Shown here piece by piece: positions 8,196-17,642 of a stretch of DNA of 64,000 nucleotides; the first letter of the stretch is position 1; every line of letters starts with the position of its first letter. Source of the DNA: JBCCGI01 sp039029355 (lineage in GTDB: Bacteria; Planctomycetota; UBA1135; GCA-002686595); assembly GCA_039029355.1 (NCBI GenBank), contig JBCCGI010000010.1, positions 62,001 through 126,000 of the forward strand, in the 5' to 3' direction. The notes below the pieces were generated by a model, which had not been told where the DNA came from, ran no database searches, and saw only the letters and a program-made list of their open reading frames with translations. A program made the position numbers and the translations under genes.

Positions 8196-9029
8196 ATGCC
8201 GAGGATCGCCGGATTGCGGGTCGAAGGCCTCTCGATCGGAGGGATCGAGACCTGCATCGATCTGCCCGAGCTGAAGGTCGCGTTCGACATCGGACGCTGC
8301 CCTCCGGAGGTCGTCCCGCGCGACACGATCCTCTTCACCCACGCGCACATGGACCACATGGGCGGGATCGTCTACCACGCCGCGACGCGCGGGCTGCGCA
8401 ACATGCGCCCGCCGACGTACGTGGTTCCCGCGGTGAATGCCGAGGCGATCGGCGAGCTGTTCGACGCGTGGAGCAAGCTCGACCGCACGCGGCACCGGCA
8501 CCGGCTCGTGCCGCTGTCGCCCGGCGAGGAGCACGCCCTGCCCGGCGGCCTGGTCGCGCGCCCGTTCCACTCGCCGCACAGCGCGCCGTGTCAGGGCTAC
8601 GGCCTGTGGCGCCGCAAGGAGCGCCTGCGGAAGGTCTTCCGCGGGAAGAGCCAGGAGGAGATCCGACGGCTGCGGGTCGAGCAGGGGCTCGACGTGACCG
8701 AGGTGCACGAGTGGCCCGAGGTCGCCTTCTGCGGCGACACCAAGATCGACGTCGTCGAGCGCGAGGAGGTCGTGCGCACGGCCCGCGTCCTGATCCTCGA
8801 GGTGACCTTCCTCGACTCGCGCGTTTCGGTGGCCGACGCGCGGGCGAAGGGGCACGTCCATCTGGAGGAAGTGGCCGAGCGCGCCGACCTGTTCAGGAAC
8901 GAGGCCCTGCTCCTGACCCACTTCTCGTCGCGGTACCGCGCGGACGAGATCGTGCGCCTGATCGACCAGGGGCTGCCCGATGGCCTGCGGGAGCGGGTTA
9001 CGCCGCTCCTGGCCGGCCACCGCCGATAG
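8196..9029 (+). CDS. Metallo-beta-lactamase-fold hydrolase, RNase Z-like
   Basis: A 277-residue MBL-fold hydrolase resembling the tRNase Z/ElaC group, which trims tRNA 3' ends. The metal motif is FTHAHMDHMGG (His49, His51, Asp53, His54); later ligands are in FHSPHSAPCQGYGL, VAFCGDTKID and LLLTHFSSRYRADEI, and the last is the characteristic tRNase Z signature. An insert of about 45 residues between the middle motifs (RRKERLRKVFRGKSQEE) is basic and could contact RNA. It is shorter than ElaC-type RNase Z (about 305), so it may be a related hydrolase. It is followed 51 bases later by the adenosyltransferase gene. Confidence 0.8.
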   Translation: MPRIAGLRVEGLSIGGIETCIDLPELKVAFDIGRCPPEVVPRDTILFTHAHMDHMGGIVYHAATRGLRNMRPPTYVVPAVNAEAIGELFDAWSKLDRTRHRHRLVPLSPGEEHALPGGLVARPFHSPHSAPCQGYGLWRRKERLRKVFRGKSQEEIRRLRVEQGLDVTEVHEWPEVAFCGDTKIDVVEREEVVRTARVLILEVTFLDSRVSVADARAKGHVHLEEVAERADLFRNEALLLTHFSSRYRADEIVRLIDQGLPDGLRERVTPLLAGHRR

Positions 9030-9080
9030 CTGCCCGCGGGGTTGGCCCACGGAGGGGGCGGGCCGCTATGCTCTCTCGCG

Positions 9081-9662
9081 ATGGTCAATTTGAACCGGAT
9101 CTACACCAAGACCGGCGACGACGGGTCGACGGGGCTCGGCGACGGCAGCCGCCTGCCGAAGCACCACCTGCGGATCGCGTCGTACGGGACGGTGGACGAG
9201 CTTTCGTCCGTGCTGGGGCTCGTGCTGGCGCACGGTGCCGAGGAGCCGCTGGCGGGCTACCTGCGCCGCGTGCAGAACGATCTCTTCGACGTGGGCGCGG
9301 ACCTCTGCGTCCCCGGCGAGGCCGGCGACCGGCTGCGGATCCAGCCGGTGTACGCCGAGCGCCTCGAGGGTTGGATCGATGCCTGCAACGCCGAGCTCAA
9401 CCCGTTGAAGTCCTTCGTGCTGGCCGGAGGCACGCCGATCGCCGCATGGCTGCACCTGGCGCGGACCGTCTGCCGGCGCGCCGAGCGGATGGTGTCCGAG
9501 CTGGCGACGCTTCCCGAAGAGGCGGGTCGCGTGAACCCCGAGACGCTGCGCTACCTCAACCGGCTCTCCGACTTTCTGTTCGTGGTCGCGCGCTTGGCGA
9601 ACGACAAGGGGCGCGCCGATGTCCTGTGGAAGCCCGGGGAGACGCAGACGGAGAACGGATGA
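9081..9662 (+). CDS. pduO: Cob(I)alamin adenosyltransferase, PduO type
   Basis: ATP:cob(I)alamin adenosyltransferase of 193 residues, which makes adenosylcobalamin from cobalamin and ATP. The ATP-binding N-terminus is YTKTGDDGSTGLGDGSRLPK, followed by YGTVDELSSVLGL; the C-terminal helical signature includes RTVCRRAERM and LNRLSDFLFVVARLAN. The ATG at 9081 fits the family start (MVNLNRIYTKTGDDG); an in-frame upstream start would add a GC-rich tail unlike the family. The stop overlaps the miaE start (ATGA), so the two are translationally coupled although functionally unrelated. Confidence 0.93.
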   Translation: MVNLNRIYTKTGDDGSTGLGDGSRLPKHHLRIASYGTVDELSSVLGLVLAHGAEEPLAGYLRRVQNDLFDVGADLCVPGEAGDRLRIQPVYAERLEGWIDACNAELNPLKSFVLAGGTPIAAWLHLARTVCRRAERMVSELATLPEEAGRVNPETLRYLNRLSDFLFVVARLANDKGRADVLWKPGETQTENG

Positions 9663-10282
9663 TCAAGCTGGCGTGGGACACGCCCCGTGAGTGGGCCGAG
9701 CGCGCGGTGCAGCAGCCGCTTCTGCTCCTGTCCGATCACGCCCATTGCGAGCTGCGTGCGGCGACGAGCGCGCAGGCGCTGATCACCAAGAACCCCACGC
9801 GGCGCCCGCTGGTCGAGCGCCTCGCGCCGCTGGCGATCGAGGAGCTCCAGCACTTCCGCCGCGTGCTCGGGCTCTTGTCCGAGCTGGGAGGCGAGCTGCT
9901 GCCCGCGCTCCCCAACCCCTACATGGACGGGCTGCTGAAGGGCTCGGCGCAGACGCGTACGAGCACGCTGCTCGACCGCCTGCTCGTCGCGGCCCTGATC
10001 GAGCGGCGCAGCCACGAGCGCTTCGTGCTCCTGGCCGAAGCGTCGACGGTGCCCGCGATGGCGCGGCTCTACGCCGAGCTCGGGCCGTCGGAGGCCGGGC
10101 ACGGGCTGCTCTTCGTCGACCTGGCCCAGCGCGACTACCCGCGCGAGGACGTCGACCGGCGGCTGGCGCAGCTGATCGAGGTCGAGGGAGCGGTGATGGC
10201 GTCCCTGGGCTTCGACTCCCGCGTCCACTCGGGCGTCGCGCCCTCAGGAATCCGCGCGCTACGGCCGACAAGCGTGTCGTGA
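9659..10282 (+). CDS. miaE: tRNA-(ms2io6A)-hydroxylase MiaE
   Basis: Ferritin-like di-iron mono-oxygenase of 207 residues that hydroxylates the isopentenyl group at A37 of tRNAs. Carboxylate/histidine ligands are visible as HAHCELRA, IEELQHFRRV, ERRSHERF and SEAGHGLLFVDLA, the spacing expected for MiaE. The family is defined by this four-helix di-iron pattern. ATG overlaps the previous stop (ATGA) and its stop overlaps the GTG of the YihY gene (GTGA). Together with dus, trmJ and the RNase Z-like gene this gives a marked density of tRNA-processing genes in the first 11 kb. Confidence 0.9.
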   Translation: MIKLAWDTPREWAERAVQQPLLLLSDHAHCELRAATSAQALITKNPTRRPLVERLAPLAIEELQHFRRVLGLLSELGGELLPALPNPYMDGLLKGSAQTRTSTLLDRLLVAALIERRSHERFVLLAEASTVPAMARLYAELGPSEAGHGLLFVDLAQRDYPREDVDRRLAQLIEVEGAVMASLGFDSRVHSGVAPSGIRALRPTSVS

Positions 10283-11781
10283 ACCGTCGCCCGAAAAGGC
10301 CGCGCATCTTCGTCCGCCATCCGCGGCTGCGCCGCGTCATGGAGATCGCGACGCGCGACATCTGGCTCGCCGAAGCCGCGGGAGAGTCCAAGCTGCGTGC
10401 GTTCGGGCTGCGGGTGTCGCGCGTGCTCGTGCTGACCGCGCGCGGGTTCCACCAGCACCGCGCGATGGTGCAGGCGGCGGCGCTCACCTACTACACCGTG
10501 CTGTCGATCGTCCCGATGCTGGCGGTGTCGTTCGCCGTCGCGCGTGGGCTGGGCGCGTACGAGCAGCTGAAGAACGACGCGCTGATTCCCTTCCTCAACC
10601 GCTACCTGGGCGGCGGCGATGCGGCGGAGGCCGGCGCGGAGCTCGGGCCGCAGGCCGACGGCATGGGGCAGCTCCGGAGCGCGGTCGATCAGATCATCGC
10701 GCTGGTCGATGGCACGAACGACCTGCCGCTCGGGATGTTTGGCCTCGCGCTGCTCCTGTACACCGCGGTGAAGCTCCTGAGCGCCGTCGAGCGCTCGCTC
10801 AACGACATCTGGGGGATCCTGCACGGACGCTCGCTGGCGCGGCGCTTCTCGGACTACATCGCGATCGTGGTGGTCACGCCGATCCTGCTCCTGGTGGGCA
10901 CGGCTTCGACGACCGCGCTGCGCACGCTGCGCCTGAAGTCTGGGGTGGGCGACGTCGAGGTCGACCTCTCGGGCTTCATGACCTTCGTGCTGCAGGCGGC
11001 GCCGCTCGCGGTCATCTGGCTCGGGCTGACCTTCGCGTACTTCGCGATGCCCAACACGCGCGTGCGCATCAGCTCGGCCGCGATGGGCGGGGCGGCGGCG
11101 GCGGGGCTGTGGCTCGTGTCGCAGTTCGCGTACGTCGAGCTGCAGATCGGTATCGCCAACTACAACGGGCTGTATGCGGGTTTCGCCGCGCTGCCGATCT
11201 TCCTCTTCTGGGTGTTCTTCTCCTGGGTGATCTTCCTGATCGGTGCCGAGCTCTCCTATGCGCACCACAGCGTGCCGCTCTACACGAGCATCGCGCGCAT
11301 GGGGACCGTCGATCACGCCTTCCGCGAGTCGCTGGCGCTGCGCCTGTGCGGCCGTATCGCGGACCTCTTCCTCAGCGGCGAGCGCCCCGAGAGCGCCGCG
11401 GAGCTAGCCGCCGACCTCGAGGTCGCCCCGCGGGCCGTGAACCAGGTGCTCGAGCACCTCATCACCGCTGGCATCCTCGTGCGCACCGGGGATCGCGACG
11501 ACGACTTCTTCCTGCCGGCGCGCGACCTGGAGCTCGTCACGGTGCTGGACGTGCTCGGCGCGCTGAAGCAGGAGGAGGGCTCGCAGCCCCTGGGCGCGTC
11601 GACGCGCCTTGACCAGCGCGTCGACCGCATCCTCGAGGGGCTCGAGGGCGAGGCGCGCGCCTCGCTCCACAACTACACGCTGCGCGAGCTGGCGCTCGCG
11701 GCGCACGAGCCCACGGGCTCAGGGGCCGAGGGCGACGAGGCGGTCGCCTCCGAGCCCAATCCGCAGGGCTCCTCGGACTGA
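10279..11781 (+). CDS. YihY/BrkB-family inner-membrane protein with C-terminal winged-helix-like extension
   Basis: Polytopic membrane protein of 500 residues from the YihY/UPF0761 family, whose role is poorly known (once mis-called RNase BN). Six or so hydrophobic segments span about residues 55-350, with family features AAALTYYTVLSIVPMLAV, ALLLYTAVKLLSAVERSLNDIWG, and NYNGLYAGFAALPIFLFWVF. A soluble C-terminal region of about 130 residues includes LAADLEVAPRAVNQVLEHLITAG, which reads like a winged-helix segment, as in longer family members. The GTG overlaps the miaE stop. It is convergent with the HEAT protein gene. Confidence 0.87.
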   Translation: MNRRPKRPRIFVRHPRLRRVMEIATRDIWLAEAAGESKLRAFGLRVSRVLVLTARGFHQHRAMVQAAALTYYTVLSIVPMLAVSFAVARGLGAYEQLKNDALIPFLNRYLGGGDAAEAGAELGPQADGMGQLRSAVDQIIALVDGTNDLPLGMFGLALLLYTAVKLLSAVERSLNDIWGILHGRSLARRFSDYIAIVVVTPILLLVGTASTTALRTLRLKSGVGDVEVDLSGFMTFVLQAAPLAVIWLGLTFAYFAMPNTRVRISSAAMGGAAAAGLWLVSQFAYVELQIGIANYNGLYAGFAALPIFLFWVFFSWVIFLIGAELSYAHHSVPLYTSIARMGTVDHAFRESLALRLCGRIADLFLSGERPESAAELAADLEVAPRAVNQVLEHLITAGILVRTGDRDDDFFLPARDLELVTVLDVLGALKQEEGSQPLGASTRLDQRVDRILEGLEGEARASLHNYTLRELALAAHEPTGSGAEGDEAVASEPNPQGSSD

Positions 11782-11784
11782 GCC

Positions 11785-11861
11785 CAGGTCGGCGCGGCTC
11801 GCTGCCGTGGCGCGGCGTCGTCCCCCCGGGCGACCCGCGCGCCGAGTCCGGCGCCGACCTG
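11785..11861. terminator. Long-range inverted repeat between convergent genes
   Basis: CAGGTCGGCGC (11785-11795) is exactly complementary to GCGCCGACCTG (11851-11861), closing a 55-base internal segment that itself contains complementary pieces (GTCG...CGAC). It starts 3 bases after the YihY gene stop and ends 18 bases before the HEAT gene stop, so it fits a two-way transcription end. No T-tract is present. Confidence 0.45.
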
Positions 11862-11879
11862 TGCTCCGCCCATCGGGCG

Positions 11880-14810
11880 TCAGCCTTCGGTCTGCTCGTC
11901 CGCCGGCTCGTTCGCCGGACGAGCCGTTGCGGAGTTGAGCCGGTCGAGCGCGGACTTGGCCGCGGCTCGCACCTCGGGCGTCTCGTCGCGCAGCATCTCG
12001 ATCAGCTCGGGAAGCGTCTCCAAGGCGCCGAGCGTCCCGAGTGCGCGCGCGGCCTCGGCGCGCACCTCCGCCGACGGATCGCGCAGGAGCCCCAGCAGAC
12101 GCTCCACCGCGTCCCCGCTGCTGCCCCGGCCTTCCTTGTGCTCGGCCCAGAGCCGCCGCTCTTCCTCATAGCTGCGGATGTTCGCCAGCGCGCTGCGGCA
12201 CAGGTCGCGCACGAAGCGATCGCTCGCCGTCCCCATCCCGCGCAGCAACACCTCGGCGGACGCTTCGGTCAGGTAGCCGGAGAGCGCCTGGATCGCCGCC
12301 TTCTGCACCGCGAGACGCTGCGCTTCGACGCGGACCCAGTCGGCGCGCAGGCACTCCTCGAGCACCGGGAGGTAGACCGGGTCGCGCAGAGCGCCGATCG
12401 TCCCGACCGCCGTGAGCGCATGCTTCGCCGTGCGGGCCGCCCGCGCGAGCACCTCGGGGTCGGCGTCTTCGGGCAGCGTACGGAGGTGGAAGAGCGCGTC
12501 GTTGAGCGGCTCGTACTGGGCGGCCTCCATTCCCTTCCAGCGCTGGATGACCTCGAGCGTCAGCTCGCGCCCGGTCGGCCCTTCGGGGATGTAGATCCCC
12601 AGCGCGCTGTCGATGATCGAGGCGCGGATTCCGGGCTGCCGCACCATCGCGAGCAGCATCGGGTTGCGCTCCCCGTCCGGGAGGTCGTAGAGCACGTTGT
12701 TGCGCAGCACGTCCGCCTCGTCGGGGGACATGGCGCGTGCCTTCCACTCCGGCGCCGCCAGGAAGTCCAGCAACGCGTCGGAGAAGGCCTGGCCGCCCCC
12801 ATGGCACGCGAGGGTGGCCGCCTTGAGGCGCGCGTCCACCGGCGCCGAGTCGTCCGCCAGCACGCGCAGCATCGCGGCCCAGCGCGGCGCATTCGCGTCG
12901 CCGAGGACCATGTTCAGGTAGTTGCTGCCGCCCGCGCTGTTGGCGTGCAGCAGCACGTACATGTCCGCGAGGCTCTCGTCGTCCAGGATCAGGAGGGCGG
13001 CCTCTTTCGATCCCGTCGACGACGACAGGTAGTTGCGCCACTCCCAGATCTCCCGCAGGAGCGAGCCGTCGGGGTACTCCAGCGCGGCCTGGACGAGCGT
13101 CCGGACCCCGTCGTCGAAGGGCGCCAGGTAGGCGATCATGTCCTTGCGGTCGCGCGGCTCCATCACGACGTCCCGATCGACGAGGCGTATCCGCGCGGCC
13201 TCGAGGAACGGGCCGGGGTTCTTCCACGTCTCGTCGTATCCGAGCCGTTCGTCCAGCGCGGTCCGGACGCTCGCGTCGGGATCCGTCGCGGCGCCCGTCA
13301 TCAGCTCGGTCAGGAACTGCTGATCCGGATGGGTGAACCAGGTGAGCCTGGAGCGCACGCTCGGGTCGGGGTCCGCGCCGATCCGCGCGTAGAGCTCCGC
13401 CGGAAGCCGCGGGCTCATGTCGACCGCGGCCCACGCCGCGCTGCGCCGAATGGCGGCGACCTCGTCGTCTACGAGGCGCGTGGTGGCCGCGAGCGCCGCG
13501 TCGTCGAGCACCGGCACGATGTGGGCCGACGAGCCGCTGACCTTGCGGCGCCGCAGCGCCTTGGCCACGTTGCGCCGGACCCTCGAGTCGGGATCCTCCG
13601 CCCGCGAGAGCAGGGCCGCGCTGTGCGGGTAGGCGAGCAGGCGCTCGGAGGCGAGCACCCTCAGCTCCGGGTTCTCGTGCTGCATCAGCGCCTCGTACAG
13701 CGGCTTGGGCGACTTCCTCGACAGCCAGTCCGTGCGCAGCAGATGCATCGCATCGCTGACCAGGTCGGGCACGTCGCTCTCGAGCGCGGCCCGCAGAGCC
13801 TCGGCCAGCTCGGGGGTCACCCCGTCGGCCCGGAAGACCTCCCGCACGAGCGCCATCGCCTCGCGCGCGCTGTCGGGGTCACCGAGGAGGCGTGCGACGA
13901 CCCGCGGCCACTCCGGAACCCTCGCGGGCGTCGGCGCGTCGCCGACCTGAGTACCCCACGAGTCCGGGGTCTCGAGCACGCTGGCCTGCTCCAGGGCTCG
14001 CACGATGCGCAGGTGCCACAGGTAGCCTCCGCGATCGATGTTGCTGAGCACCAGCTTGGCCGCGCGCCGCTCGCCGAGGCGAATCAGGTAGTACAACGGG
14101 TCTTCGCCCACGCTCGACGGGAAGTCGTTGAGGTCGCCGAGCACGGCCTGCTCGAGCGCCGGCACCGAGCGCGCGCCGATCTCCACCACCAGCTGGAAGT
14201 TGCCCGACTCGATGTGCGCCTGCACCGAGGCGTCCAGGTCCTCGGTCGACTGCTGGGCGATGTTGTGGCCGCCCACGCTCTCGAGCCAGCGCCGGCGCGT
14301 GCGCAGCTGCTCGACGTTGACGACCTCCTGCTCCAGGGCGAGCAGCGCGGACGGCGCGGCGATGAAGCTGGCGGCGCGCTCTTTGGCGAAGGCCTGGTCG
14401 TCGCGCATCAGCAGGTACACGGCCGCGTACAGCGCCGCGTCCATGCGTCCCGCCGCCTCGTGCTGCTCGGAACGGGCGAGGGCGACCTCGGCGAGGAGCT
14501 CGTCCTGCCCCTCGAAGCCGCCCGTGGCGCAGGCATAGGCCCAGATGCGGTCGAGCGCCGCGACCTGGGCGTCCGGCAGCCGGCCGGCGCGCGCGAGCAC
14601 GCGCAGCTCGGCGACGCGGCGGCGCAGGTCCGCGACGTCCTGGGCCGACAGCGTGTCCTTCGTCTTTCCCGCGATCTCGAACGCGCCCGTCCAGCCGAGG
14701 GAGGCCGGGTTCGGGTCCGCCGGGTCGCCCTGAGGAGCCGCCGCGGAGAGCGGGTTCGTCAGGGCCGCCGCGAGCAACAGGGGCGCGAGCGCTAGGTTCC
14801 AGAGCCTCAT
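11880..14810 (-). CDS. Secreted HEAT-repeat protein
   Basis: A 976-residue exported protein. The N-terminal signal peptide is MRLWNLALAPLLLAAALTNP followed by LSAAAPQG. Most of the rest is helical pairs with repeated Arg/Asp-Ala patterns (for example DPSAEVRAEAARALGTLGA, DETPEVRAAAKSALDRL, DPDSRVRRNVAKALRRR), typical of HEAT-repeat solenoids that serve as protein-binding scaffolds. I see no catalytic motif. It lies downstream of, and on the same strand as, the second two-component pair, 123 bases from the regulator's stop, with TGTCA-type direct repeats in that gap. Function unknown. Confidence 0.8.
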   Translation of the reverse strand: MRLWNLALAPLLLAAALTNPLSAAAPQGDPADPNPASLGWTGAFEIAGKTKDTLSAQDVADLRRRVAELRVLARAGRLPDAQVAALDRIWAYACATGGFEGQDELLAEVALARSEQHEAAGRMDAALYAAVYLLMRDDQAFAKERAASFIAAPSALLALEQEVVNVEQLRTRRRWLESVGGHNIAQQSTEDLDASVQAHIESGNFQLVVEIGARSVPALEQAVLGDLNDFPSSVGEDPLYYLIRLGERRAAKLVLSNIDRGGYLWHLRIVRALEQASVLETPDSWGTQVGDAPTPARVPEWPRVVARLLGDPDSAREAMALVREVFRADGVTPELAEALRAALESDVPDLVSDAMHLLRTDWLSRKSPKPLYEALMQHENPELRVLASERLLAYPHSAALLSRAEDPDSRVRRNVAKALRRRKVSGSSAHIVPVLDDAALAATTRLVDDEVAAIRRSAAWAAVDMSPRLPAELYARIGADPDPSVRSRLTWFTHPDQQFLTELMTGAATDPDASVRTALDERLGYDETWKNPGPFLEAARIRLVDRDVVMEPRDRKDMIAYLAPFDDGVRTLVQAALEYPDGSLLREIWEWRNYLSSSTGSKEAALLILDDESLADMYVLLHANSAGGSNYLNMVLGDANAPRWAAMLRVLADDSAPVDARLKAATLACHGGGQAFSDALLDFLAAPEWKARAMSPDEADVLRNNVLYDLPDGERNPMLLAMVRQPGIRASIIDSALGIYIPEGPTGRELTLEVIQRWKGMEAAQYEPLNDALFHLRTLPEDADPEVLARAARTAKHALTAVGTIGALRDPVYLPVLEECLRADWVRVEAQRLAVQKAAIQALSGYLTEASAEVLLRGMGTASDRFVRDLCRSALANIRSYEEERRLWAEHKEGRGSSGDAVERLLGLLRDPSAEVRAEAARALGTLGALETLPELIEMLRDETPEVRAAAKSALDRLNSATARPANEPADEQTEG

Positions 14811-14897
14811 CGTTTCGTCCTTTCTCTGCCTTCTGCCGGTGCCCCGCGCGGAGCACTCATCCGTGTCGTCCCTTTGTACGCCCGGACCCGAGCGCGC

Positions 14898-14937
14898 CTG
14901 TCACCGCGCGATGCTCGGCCTGTCAACGGGATGTCAA
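14898..14937. promoter_or_regulatory. TGTCA direct repeats with 11-bp period (Pho-box-like), upstream of HEAT gene
   Basis: CTGTCAC (14898), CTGTCAA (14920) and ATGTCAA (14931) lie at offsets of 22 and 11 bases on the + strand, the spacing used by OmpR/PhoB-family regulators (the known Pho box is CTGTCAT repeated every 11 bp). The last copy overlaps the stop of the response regulator gene. The array is about 90 bases upstream of the HEAT gene start, but pointing away from it. Confidence 0.45.
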
Positions 14938-15656
14938 CGCGACCCCTCGCCGCGGCGCGAGAAGCGGTAGCCGACGCCGTGCACGGTGAGGATGTGGCGC
15001 GGCGCCTCGGGGCTCTCCTCCAGCTTCTTGCGCAGCTTGAGGACGTGCGTGTCGACCGTGCGCGTCGTCGGGAACTCGTCGGCGCCCCAGACGTCGGTCA
15101 GGAGCCGCGCGCGGTCGATCGTCTCGCCGTCGTGCTCGATGAAGTAGCGCAGGAGGTCCAGCTCGCGGCGCGAGAGGCCGTGGCGCGCACCTGCGCGGGA
15201 TACGGTATAGGCGGCGAAGTCGATCAGTGCCCCTCCGACGCGCAGCTTGCCGCCCTCGGCGTCGAGGCCCGGCGTGCGTCCGCCCGCGCGGTTCAGCACC
15301 GCGCGGATGCGCAGCAACAGCTCGCGCGTCGAGAACGGCTTCACGACGTAGTCGTCGGCGCCGTACTCGAAGCCCTGGACGCGGTCCCACTCCTCGCCGC
15401 GCGCCGACAGGATCAGGACCGCGGCGGTCAGCCGATCCTCGCGGATGGCGCGCAGGACCGAGAAGCCGTCGCGCTTGGGGAGCATCAGGTCGAGCAGGAC
15501 GACGTCGGGGCCCTCGGAGAGCGCGAGCGCGAGCCCCGCCTCGCCGTCACCGGCCTCGAGCACCTCGAGGCCCTCCGCGCGCAGCGCGTCGGAGAGGGCC
15601 ATGCGCAGCGGCTCCTCGTCTTCGACGATCAGGATACGGATCGCTTCGGAGCTCAC
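14934..15656 (-). CDS. OmpR/PhoB-family response regulator
   Basis: DNA-binding response regulator of 240 residues. Receiver domain: acidic pair Glu12-Asp13, phospho-acceptor Asp56 in VVLLDLMLPKRDGF, and the Lys of ADDYVVKPFS. Winged-helix output: LSRRELDLLRYFIEHDGE, then TRTVDTHVLKLRKKLEE and VHGVGYRFSRRG. The ATG at 15654-15656 overlaps the stop of the histidine kinase gene, so unusually the kinase comes first in this operon. Direct TGTCA repeats at both ends of the pair are candidate binding sites for this regulator. Confidence 0.92.
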   Translation of the reverse strand: MSSEAIRILIVEDEEPLRMALSDALRAEGLEVLEAGDGEAGLALALSEGPDVVLLDLMLPKRDGFSVLRAIREDRLTAAVLILSARGEEWDRVQGFEYGADDYVVKPFSTRELLLRIRAVLNRAGGRTPGLDAEGGKLRVGGALIDFAAYTVSRAGARHGLSRRELDLLRYFIEHDGETIDRARLLTDVWGADEFPTTRTVDTHVLKLRKKLEESPEAPRHILTVHGVGYRFSRRGEGSR

Positions 15657-17608
15657 GCGGCACCTCCCCGACCGCCGCGCGGGAGGCGCAGCTCGAAGAC
15701 GGCCCCGGGGCCGTTGGCGGGCGGGCGCACGCGCGCGCTGCCGCCGTGCGCCTCGGCGATCTCGCGCACGATCGAGAGCCCGAGCCCCGCGCCGGGCGGC
15801 GCGTCGGAGCCTTCCTTCAGGCGCGCGAAGGGCTGGAAGATCTGCTCGCGCCGCTCGGCCTCGACCCCGCGGCCGCGATCCCGTACCGACAGGATCAGCT
15901 CGTCGAGCGCGCCGCCGATGCGCAGCGTCACGTCGGTGCCTCCGCTGTGCTTCAGCGCGTTGTCGACCAGGTTCATCACGGCGCGCCGCAGGGCCTCTCC
16001 GTCCGCGAGCATCTTGCCGGGGATGTCACCGGCCTGGAACTCGAGCTTGCCGCCGCAGGCCTCTACCGCCTCGCGCGCTTCCTCTTCGAGCGACACGGCG
16101 AGCGCGCTCAGGTCGACGTCGTCGGCGCGCAGCCGCGGACGCTGGCCGCGGTCGAGCGCCGAGAAGTCGAGCACGTCGTCGACCAGCCGGCGCAACCGGC
16201 CGGCCTCGCGCCGGATCAGGCGGTGGTAGCGCGCCTTCGCCGCGTCGTCGGGGACGCGCCCGAGCTCGAGGTTCTCGGCCATCAGCAGGATCGAAGACAG
16301 CGGCGTGCGCAGCTCGTGCGACACGTTGGCGATGAAGGCCGCCTTCAGCTCGGTCAGCCGCCCCTCGCGCCGCAGCGCGCGCCAGGTGAAGGCCGTGGCG
16401 GTCGCGACGAGGACGGCCATCACGATCAGGCCGACCTGCAGGAACGCGAGGCGTACGCTCTCGGCGGCGATGATCTCGCCCGGGTCGCGGTGGCGCAGCG
16501 CGAAGCCGAAGTCCGGGCCGAGCAGCGGGGTCCGTTCGCGCACCGCCTCGCCGCGACGCTCGGCGCCGAAGTCGAGCAGGAAGCCGTCGGGCACGAGGTC
16601 GTGCGCGTCGGCGGAGGTGCGCAGGAGCCGCTCCAGGTCGTCGCGCGTGATCAGCCGCGCTACGCGGGCGTCGGGCCGGCCGGGATCGGCGCGGTGGAGC
16701 AGCAGCCAGGTGAGCCCGTCGGCGGCGGCGGTCGCGAGCGCGCCGACGGGCGCGCTCTCGGCGGAGGGGACGGGCAGCTCGCCGCCGAAGGCCTCCGCCA
16801 GGAGCCGCAGCCGGCGGCGGCTCTCGAAGCGCTCCACGCCCTCGGGCAGATCTCCGAAGCGCTCGAGCTCGGCGCGCATCGCGGCGCGTAGCGGCGCGGG
16901 CCCGTGCCAGGGCGCGCGGGCGTCCGCGGGCGAGTCGGGGAGCGCGAGCTCGCCCAGCGCCCAGGCGTTGCCGACCGTCGCGAGCACGGCGTCGCGCTCC
17001 GCCCGGCCGAGCACCGGCAGCGCGGCGAGCGCGGCGAGCACGAGGTAGGCGGTGTCGCCGCGCGCGTCGAGGCCGTCGCAGAGCGCGGCGAGGTCCGCCC
17101 ACGCGTGCGCGACCTCGGTCGGCCGCCCCTCGCCGGCCGACACGCGCACGCGCGCGAAGTGCAGCTCGGCGGCGCGGGCGCGATCGTGTTCCGTGTCGGC
17201 CGCGTCCCGCAGCAGGTCGCGGGCCGCGGCGAGCTCGCCCTGGGCCTCGTTGCGGCGTGCCTCGGCGAAGAGGAGATCGAAGGCCTGGTACTCGTGCGCG
17301 CGGTCGGAGAGCAGGTCGCGCGCCGGAGCGCTGGGCGCCAGCGGCCCGCGGTCCGCCTCGGCCCAGCGGAAGACCCGCTCCGACGGCTCGGAGAAGAGCT
17401 CGTCGCCGCGCGCGATGCGTTCCCATTCCTGCGCCAACCCGTCGGAAACCGTGCCGGCGATCCGCGCCACCGTCGCGCGTCCCAGCACGGCGGGATCCTC
17501 GAGCGCCAGGAGCGCGGCGCCCAGCAGCGCCGCGGAGGACAACGCGCCCGCGGCGAGCACCGTCCACTCGCGTGCTCCGCCGCGTTTCCTTTGGGCTTTT
17601 TTGCTCAC
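15653..17608 (-). CDS. Sensor histidine kinase with large extracytoplasmic domain
   Basis: Membrane sensor kinase of 651 residues. A first membrane segment (about 16-38) and a second (about 386-410, RLAFLQVGLIVMAVLVATAT) enclose about 345 residues of helical, Ala/Arg-rich sensor with TPR-like character (NEAQGELAAARDLLRDAAD). Then comes HisKA with FIANVSHELRTPLSSI (His431) and HATPase with NLVDNALKHSGG, DRGRGV, FQPFARLK and GAGLGLSIVREIAEAHGG. The ligand sensed is unknown. ATG at 17608; the stop overlaps the regulator start (ATGA). It is divergent from the arylsulfotransferase-like gene across a 148-base region that contains a Pho-box-like repeat. Confidence 0.9.
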   Translation of the reverse strand: MSKKAQRKRGGAREWTVLAAGALSSAALLGAALLALEDPAVLGRATVARIAGTVSDGLAQEWERIARGDELFSEPSERVFRWAEADRGPLAPSAPARDLLSDRAHEYQAFDLLFAEARRNEAQGELAAARDLLRDAADTEHDRARAAELHFARVRVSAGEGRPTEVAHAWADLAALCDGLDARGDTAYLVLAALAALPVLGRAERDAVLATVGNAWALGELALPDSPADARAPWHGPAPLRAAMRAELERFGDLPEGVERFESRRRLRLLAEAFGGELPVPSAESAPVGALATAAADGLTWLLLHRADPGRPDARVARLITRDDLERLLRTSADAHDLVPDGFLLDFGAERRGEAVRERTPLLGPDFGFALRHRDPGEIIAAESVRLAFLQVGLIVMAVLVATATAFTWRALRREGRLTELKAAFIANVSHELRTPLSSILLMAENLELGRVPDDAAKARYHRLIRREAGRLRRLVDDVLDFSALDRGQRPRLRADDVDLSALAVSLEEEAREAVEACGGKLEFQAGDIPGKMLADGEALRRAVMNLVDNALKHSGGTDVTLRIGGALDELILSVRDRGRGVEAERREQIFQPFARLKEGSDAPPGAGLGLSIVREIAEAHGGSARVRPPANGPGAVFELRLPRGGRGGAA

Positions 17609-17642
17609 CGACGAACGATCGTAGGCCCTCTCGGGCGTTGGG

